Both the position numbers and the translations under genes were made by a program. Of a stretch of DNA of 64,000 nucleotides, positions 58,314-64,000 are shown in pieces. Within the stretch, counting starts at the first letter, position 1. Every line of letters starts with the position of its first letter. The notes below the pieces were generated by a model. That model was given only the letters and a program-made list of their open reading frames with translations, did no database searches and was not told where the DNA came from. Source of the stretch: Oxytricha trifallax (taxonomy: Eukaryota > Ciliophora > Spirotrichea > Sporadotrichida > Oxytrichidae); NCBI GenBank assembly GCA_000711775.1, contig ARYC01000376.1, forward strand, positions 28,118-92,117. The letters are read 5' to 3'.

Positions 58314-60079
58314 TCAAGACAAAAAAATAAGTATTTGTATAAATTTGTTTAATTTTATGGTAGGTGTCTAGGGCCTGGAAGTATAATGAATAGAAGTAGA
58401 CTAAACATTTCTAAACCATTTTTTCTTCTTAATTTAGTCTTTCACTTAATCTAAAGCTTGCTATTCTAACAATTTCTACTGCTTCATACAGAAGTCGTCT
58501 ATTCTGTGACCATCAAAAGTATTCTATAGGATGTTGAAATTTTATTGAAAATAAATATATATATACAATTTAAATCCTTTTTCTGATGATGATTATGATT
58601 ACAATTTTACACTTGACCACATTAAATTCTTTCTTTCAAACTTTATTGAATTTTCACTTGTAAATTGTTTTAAGTTTAACCACTAAGATTAACGAATTAT
58701 TTATTTGATGAACTTTGAGATAATCTCTTAGCGCTTAGCCTTGAAAGTACCTCAATGCTTTACTTTTTACTAATAGCTTTGAATTATTTGAGTTTTTTAG
58801 GTGAGACTGGTTCAGATTGAGAGGGGTTAATATTATTAGTCATGTTTAATTAGCTTTATGGTGGGATTACGTTCTTTGGCAGAGTAAAATAGACAAACAA
58901 ATTACAGTAAAATCTCAATATAATTATAATATTGATGATGTCATTGATTAAATCACTCTTTGATCTTTATTAAGAGCTCTCTATATTCAAATTTCTATGT
59001 TCTTATTTTAAGCTCATTCTTCTTCTAATGTCCTTAATATTTTATAAATTCTATAAATTCAAAGACCCGCTTAGGTCTAAGGTATTTTCTGACATTCTTT
59101 TTTTGTTATTAGGTTTTATTTATCTTCGATTTTAATTTGGTGATATTACTTTAAAATAAATTAAAAGAGAAATTAAACTTGCTTGATCAAGTTATTTGTA
59201 CCTTCACAACTTTCGTTTATTTTTAGGTATTTACTATTCTGAAAACAATCTAGAGATCTAGAGGTTTTAAGTTAAAATAATTCACTTATTAAATAAATAT
59301 ATAGAATGAAATAATTATAAGTGATGTTCATTTTAGTGACTCGATCAGTTCCAAACTAGAATCAATCCATAAAGTAAAAAATTTTGCTAAAAGATTTAAC
59401 ATATCTTGTTGTCATATTAATCATTTCAATTCTTTTTTTTCTGTTTCCATAATTTATTTTCTTTCATTCGTTTTATAAACCTATCCTTAAATTTATTAAA
59501 GTGATAATAATTCCTCAATATTAACTCTTCCAAAATTTTATTTCTTATATTTTCACCAATCAAGACCTTGTATATAATTTAATAAAAACAAAGAAATATT
59601 TCTCACTTATTGGAAGTTAACTTTAAACAACTTAATCTGAAAAGTGCTCTTTGATTTTACTTTAATTTTTCTTCTTTACTCCAATAGTCAATTCAAAGTT
59701 CTATTTAACTTTTTCTGTAACATTAAAATCAAGAATTCCTCTTTCCTTATTAAAAGCTACTTTATGAGCGAGCTATTAATTTAAATATTTTTACTCTTAA
59801 ATTGCTTCATTCATTTTTTGCAACTTTTTCTGATATTTCTTATGATTCCCCTCAGGAGACCTATCTTTTCTTAATTGAAGAAGATTTTTACCAACATGCT
59901 TATTTTAAATTATATTTGAGTTCATAGGTGTTGAATTATCATTTTGACCTCGATGGTTACTTTCAAAGTTTGTAGATATTGCTTATTAATTTGTGTAATT
60001 GAACATTTTAGTGAATTCTCTCTATGAGGAGTTAGCTTTTATGCGATTTTGAGATCTTGATTATTCCCTCACTACTCGC
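58314..60079 (-). CDS. Partial gene split by TBE copy 3, Q/K-rich protein
   Basis: Reads on the minus strand away from the TBE. Blocks: REQSRSQNRIKANSSQREFT then MFNYTNQQAISTNFESNH, LLQLRKDRSPEGNHKKYQKK, FNVTEKVKQNFELTIGVKKK; then NVRKYLRPKRVFEFIEFIKY; then NINPSQSEPVSPKKLKQFKA; then NTFDGHRIDDFCMKQQKLLE, ending at TGA 58314. The frame is open up to the TBE boundary, so the N-terminus lies beyond the right edge of the window. AT-rich breaks between blocks (about 59160-59560, 58880-58985 and 58540-58560) are IES or intron candidates, not resolved. No domain recognised. It could also be two genes, the second starting at MTNNINPSQ near 58840. Confidence 0.6.
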
Positions 60080-60863
60080 ATTCAAAACCCCAAAACCCCT
60101 TAATGAGGTTTATAAGTGCTTTGATTTGTAGGGAATTTGTTAGGGGTTGGGGTTATTAATAGGTTTAATGTGAAATTTACAGTAAATGTATTTAATTTAA
60201 TCACTCAAAATGCACTTTTGGATCATGTGGGAGAGGTCTGAAGTTTATCTTACTTAACCACAACTCTATCTGCTCTATTGATATGTCTGATCTTGAGTTT
60301 GGTTTTATTATTATTGACTCTGCCATTTGTTTCATTGATTGAGATACTCTTGTTTTGTCAATAAATTGCTTTATTCTTTGTTTAGCATCCTTCTCGCATC
60401 TTGTAGAGTAGTATTCATTGCGAGGCATATCGCACTCTATTATTATTGCTGCTAAAGCCCACACATCCCACTATAAGTCTCCATCTCTCCAGTCTTCTCT
60501 TTCTGGATAATAGCCTGGAGTTCCCATTACACTTCCAAGCCTTGATACTTCCACTCTTAAGGCTCTGTTGAAATCAATAATTGTTACTGTTACTGGTGAA
60601 AAGTTCAACATTATATTCTCAGGCTTGAGATCTCTGTGAACAAAGCCTAACTTATGAAGCTCTTTGATACCTTGTATAGCTTAGGTTGATATTAATGCAA
60701 GCTATCTATGATTTCTTTGATCAGTTATGAAATCTCTGAGTGTCATTTCAAAGAGTGGTAGTCTGAAAGCTACATGATCTTTGGCTAGGAGAACAGCATC
60801 TAGCTTTATTAAGTATTTGCACTCTTTAAACTTAGCCTGAGTGAGTACTTAATACTCATTATT

Positions 60864-61304
60864 CTAAAATACATAAGAATAGGAAATTGTAGAAATACAA
60901 ATTAATCTCAACTATTTAAATAATTATAACTGCCTCTTACTAGAATTGCTTATAGATCAAATTTGGTCATAAGTACTTACCGTTATGTTTAAAAAAGTTC
61001 ACCGTATCTGTCCATTAGGTTTGCGGAGATAGACTAATTCTCAATCGTGACTATAATCTATCTACCATATCTATGTTTACAGATTTGACCATTTGACCGA
61101 TTTGACCGTGATTTCTAGTCAAAGTACACGGATTTACAAAGATTATTTTTATATATTATTATTTAATTTAATATTAAAAAACATAATTTTATTTAATTAG
61201 TTATTTGACCATTTGACCGATTTGACCGGTTTAACCAGAGGTCTTTGTGGTCAAATGATTGATATATAATTTTGTTTGATAATTAATTATTATTTAAGTA
61301 TTTA
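60864..61304. repeat. Left terminal inverted repeat of the helicase element
   Basis: 441 bp, reverse-complementary to 62717-63159 apart from scattered substitutions and small indels. Contains two TTTGACC arrays (near 61084-61110 and 61203-61231). Confidence 0.9.
61083..61250 (+). repeat. Iteron-like arrays TTTGACC(A/G)(T/A) in the left inverted repeat
   Basis: Three tandem units at about 9-bp spacing near 61083-61110 (GATTTGACCATTTGACCGAT), and three more near 61202-61231, followed by an inverted GGTCAAATGA at about 61248. Such short tandem repeats are typical binding sites for replication-initiator proteins; here that role is inferred. Confidence 0.65.
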
Positions 61305-61349
61305 TTTAAAATAGTATAAGTGCAATGGAAATGAAATGTCTCCAATCAT

Positions 61350-62650
61350 CACTCTGATTTTGCTTCATCATCTTCTTGATCTATCATTTTGCTCACATCT
61401 CTGCTAATGTTTTAGTCCTAGGAATGACTGGCAACCGATCTCTCTTCCTCTAAACGTGCCATAAAGTACTTTGTTAAATCAATTGTCAAAAAGGGGATTT
61501 TATTTGTCTCATCTTTCTTCACATCGCTAAGATCAATTAGGTGGCATCGAGTCTCAAATGCTTCTCTGTCAATGCTTTTAAGTTTGTTGAACGGCAAAAT
61601 TAGTGGTGATTACAACTGCGCTGTCTAAATACTCTAATGCTACTTCGCCATATTTTACCTCTGTTGAGTAGCCACATCCCTCCAACAGTCTCTTCATTTT
61701 GGCGATTTTATCATTGCTAAAGAAATGTTTGTCATTCATTTCATCCATGAGAACAATCTGAGGCTCAAATTTCACAGGAATCACTTGCAGTTTGAAATGA
61801 GATTAACCCTCTTAGAGCACATCACATACAAAGATTTGCTGGAGCATCCTCACAATGCTAGTTTTGCCGGTATCTGCCTTTCCATAGAGCCACACACAAC
61901 ATTTCTTCTTATTCTCCTTTTGCACGATGACCTCAAACAGAGCTTCCACTGCTTCGGCATATCCCCATTCTCTAAATCTTTCAATGGTTGTAGGCTCAGG
62001 ATCATTAATCTATTTAATTTCTCTGAGGAAATACTTCTAAAGTGATTCTATAGGTGGTATTATCTTTCTTTCTATCAGACCTGATCCTGTCGCAAGTCTC
62101 AATATTCCTCTTAGACTTACTTCAATCTCTTGAATTTGAACCACATCGCATGCATTTTACCAGTAGATTTTTACGTAATCAGACAGACCCTGAATTTCGC
62201 CACTTTAAAGCATACTGGTGAACTCCACTAACATTTCTTATTTTGTTTTTGAGGGAGATAGCGCGGACTGAGCTCTCGAGCTTGCTGCTCTTGACTTTTA
62301 TTTGTGCTTGCTGAAGCTATTTTCATCTCCTGCTATAAGTACAGTATTAGATGGAGAGCAAGGAGTTCTTAGACATTTTTTAAATCAGTCGATAGATATT
62401 ATATGTCGAGCATGCTTAAAGCTTTGGTGCCTGAGCAATTATCGTGCTTAAAATGATTTTTATGAATGCCCTTAGTTTGCGGATGGCTAGTGATTTCTAA
62501 GAATGACTTATTATTTTCTGGAAGAAGGTAGACATTCACGTGTTGAATCCTATTGCATGTGGCTTTGATTCTTCTAATAACCGAATTGGAGTTCTCCGGT
62601 CCATATGGATATTGGCACTCATAGAACTGAGTCATCCTATAGTTTTCCAT
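61350..62650 (-). pseudogene. SF3 helicase / Rep-like protein of the nested element, two frameshifts
   Basis: ATG 62650 (MENYRMTQFYECQYPYGPEN) to TGA 61350, about 430 residues if two frame breaks are bridged: one in an A6 run near 62375, one near 61580. Helicase motifs in order: LYGKADTGKTSIVRML (Walker A, about 61840-61890), QIVLMDEMND (Walker B, about 61735-61760) and SAVVITTN (motif C, about 61600-61625). The spacing and the motif C ending in Asn fit the SF3 class found in Rep proteins of small DNA viruses and plasmids. The upstream region (LSDYVKIYWQNACDVVQIQE, RGILRLATGSGLIERKIIPP) may be the linker/oligomerisation part. I see no convincing HUH nuclease triad at the N-terminus. The frame breaks could be decay or assembly error. 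Confidence 0.8.
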
Positions 62651-62716
62651 TGTTTGATTGTATTATGAATACCCTAGTTAGAGCGAGGTTTTAATGGGTT
62701 TTCACTGCCATTCATT

Positions 62717-63159
62717 TAAATACTTAAATAATAATTAATTATCAAACAAAATTATATATCAATCATTTGACCACAAAGACCTCTGGTTAAACCGGTCAAA
62801 TCGGTCAAATGGTCAAATAACTAATTAAATAAAATTATGTTTTTTAATATTAAATTAAATAATAATAATATATAAAAATAATCTTTGTAAATCCGTGTAA
62901 TTTGACTAAAAATCACGGTCAAATCGGTCAAATGGTCAAATCCGTAAACATAGTATATGGTAGAAAGATTAGAGTCACGATTGAGAATTAGTCTATCTCC
63001 GCAAACCTAATGGACAGATACGGTGAACTTTTTTAAACATAACGGTAAGTACTGATGACAAAATTTGATCTATAAGCAATTAGTAAGAGGCAGTTATAAT
63101 TATTTAAATAGTTGAGATTAATTTGTATTTCTACAATTTCCTATTCTTAAGTATTTTAG
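62717..63159. repeat. Right terminal inverted repeat of the helicase element
   Basis: 443 bp, partner of 60864-61304, with the same arrays on the opposite strand (GGTCAAATGGTCAAAT units near 62792-62818 and 62915-62941). Confidence 0.9.
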
Positions 63160-64000
63160 CAATAGTAAACTCCATAGAATATTTATCATCACTAAGGAGA
63201 TAGTTGAAAGGATATACCTTGTAAGCATACTGATGATCCTTAATAACTTTCTTGTCATAGGAGTCCTCCAAAATTAGGTAGCTTTAGAGAAAAGTATCTA
63301 AATCAATCTATGCAAGTACTGGAATTTTCTTGTATTATATTTTAATCACGATTTTAGTGACCTCTGATGCGAAGAGGTTGCGTGCAATCCTCACATACTC
63401 TGATTCGCTTGCCTGTTAAAGCTCAGCAACTTAAAGAGGCTCCCTTGCTTTTCTTTTGTTGAACAACTTCAGTTGAGTGTCTTAATCTTCAACTTCTATT
63501 TCTTTCTTGTGGGCTTTTAAAAGATACTTCTTTAAGTCTCTTGTGTGAGAGTACTGCTTATGGCACTCAAAGCAATCATACTTTCCATAACTTTGTCATG
63601 CTTTAAGTATACAGTAGACTTAGCTTCCTTATGAAACTTCATATACCTGTACCAGCTAGATTTATGAGCAAAATCTCTCCCACACAGCTCACAAAAGTAT
63701 ACTTCTATTTCTTCAGTTTGTATAAGAATTTCATTAATACCTTTCTCCTCCTCTCTGTCTCCCACACACTTGTTTGCCATTTATTTTCGATTACTAATTT
63801 CTATTTTAATAACAGAGACCTCAAGTGATACTCTGGTAGTTCTTTATGAGAGTTCATCTCGCAGCTATCACACTTTTTATTGCTGCCAAAGGTAAGTCTT
63901 ACTTAGTTTGATGGAAGTGCTATTGTTTTTCTTAAAATGTTAGCGCTTATATTTAAATTTGAATTTAAAATTATAAAACTGCCTCTATAACTGAGAGCTT

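Larger units (their letters stand above)
60864..63159 (-). mobile_element. Nested element with ~440-bp terminal inverted repeats and an SF3 helicase gene
   Basis: 2296 bp. The left repeat (60864-61304) and right repeat (62717-63159) are near-identical inverted copies. Outer end CTAAAATAC(A/T)TAAGAATAGG. Between them lies one minus-strand gene with superfamily-3 helicase motifs. It splits the TBE copy 3 kinase gene exactly between two conserved residues. No clear target duplication could be fixed. Element class: unlike TBE (no C4A4 ends, no DDE motif seen), most like a Rep/SF3-helicase-encoding transposon or an integrated, single-stranded-DNA-type replicon. Confidence 0.88.
60201..63970 (-). 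pseudogene. TBE 57-kDa-type zinc-finger/kinase ORF (copy 3), split by a nested element
   Basis: Right part (63160 to about 63970): finger-like CDSCEMNSHKELPEYH, then FCELCGRDFAHKSSWYRY and YDCFECHKQYSHTRDLKKY, then AYKVYPFNYLLSDDKYSMEF. Left part (60201-60863): NNEYQVLTQAKFKECKYLIK, LHKLGFVHRDLKPENIMLNF (full HRDLKPEN loop, intact unlike copies 1 and 2), TIIDFNRALRVEV (DFN, not DFG), GTPGYYPEREDW, ending at TGA 60201. A frameshift occurs near 63590, and the 2.3-kb insertion separates SMEF from NNEY. The kinase half itself is undamaged. Confidence 0.85.
60083..64000 (-). mobile_element. TBE transposon copy 3, left end to window edge, inverted orientation
   Basis: Begins CAAAACCCCAAAACCCC at 60083, preceded by ATT (60080-60082). 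The inverted-repeat region (TTAATGAGGTTTATAAGTGC) matches the other TBE ends. Genes run on the minus strand: the kinase end comes first, then the zinc-finger part, and near 63950-63970 the TTTAAATTTGAATTTAAA motif that precedes the 57-kDa start in the other copies. It is interrupted by a second mobile element at 60864-63159. Sequence has diverged clearly from copies 1 and 2. Confidence 0.94.

Noticed and set aside
60083..60100. C4A4 repeats as true telomeres or a chromosome end
   Set aside because: At each site they are single 17-bp termini of a TBE with inverted partner and 3-bp duplication, with host coding on the outer side; not a telomere tract.
61725..62045. 106-codon plus-strand ORF over the helicase
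   Set aside because: Antisense to the Walker A and B motifs of the SF3 helicase, which fix the coding strand.
1..64000. Short ORFs ending at TAA or TAG as real small genes
   Set aside because: Conserved proteins (kinesin, C2CD5, Prp6, ZnT) read straight through TAA/TAG and stop only at TGA, so the standard code is wrong for this DNA and most standard-code ORFs are fragments or shadows.
1..64000. tRNA, rRNA, CRISPR array or bacterial-type operon
   Set aside because: None seen by eye on either strand; the region is eukaryotic protein-coding and mobile DNA throughout. A covariance-model scan was not possible.

Overview
This window reads as germline (micronuclear) DNA of a spirotrichous ciliate of the Oxytricha/Sterkiella/Stylonychia type. 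Four things visible in the sequence support this. (1) Genes stay open only if TAA and TAG are read as Gln and TGA is the sole stop. (2) Three copies of TBE transposons are present, with C4A4 telomere-like ends and 3-bp target duplications. (3) Coding regions are repeatedly broken by short AT-rich segments flanked by 3-12 bp direct repeats (pointers), and removing the segment plus one repeat restores the reading frame; these are internal eliminated sequences (IESs). (4) One gene is scrambled, with its first coding block on the + strand and the rest inverted on the - strand. Standard-code ORF calling fragments almost every gene here.

Layout. 1-2793: right part of a decayed TBE. 2794-5420: coiled-coil gene. 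5711-8365: zinc transporter (CDF/ZnT) carrying a 444-bp transposon-like insert. 8555-12494 (-): Prp6-like splicing factor. 12707-16788 (-): kinesin-8-like motor with a perfect 198-bp-arm palindrome in an intron-like interruption. About 17760-27512 (+): SR-rich/coiled-coil gene interrupted by a complete TBE (19927-24034). 27674-28136 (+): RNase P subunit Rpp21/Rpr2. 28196-30292 (-): membrane RING-H2 protein. 30434-34441: scrambled C2CD5 homologue. 34528-37582 (-): coiled-coil gene. 37870-39251 (+): calcineurin-B-like EF-hand protein. 39413-42886 (-): Q/N-rich protein with a myristoylation-type start. 43257-49175 (+): long unrecognised gene. 49412-52103 (-): coiled-coil gene. 52625-54278 (-): signal-peptide protein. 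54369-58187 (-): large ankyrin protein with a second copy of the transposon-like insert. 58314-60079 (-): part of a gene split by a third TBE (60083 to beyond the window end).

The third TBE has itself been invaded by a 2.3-kb element (60864-63159). It has ~440-bp terminal inverted repeats, iteron-like TTTGACC arrays inside them, and one gene for a superfamily-3 helicase (Walker A, Walker B and motif C all visible). I regard this nested Rep-helicase-like element as the most novel item. The two-copy GGGGAAGTTTCCTG insert family comes next: both copies sit inside coding sequence and both are removable in frame.

The host genes do not form operons. They are packed tightly on both strands, as expected of loci that become separate gene-sized chromosomes in the macronucleus. 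The mobile elements are tolerated inside exons only because development excises them exactly. Some interruptions could be either spliceosomal introns or IESs; this is stated where it matters. Exon/IES boundaries not listed were not resolved.
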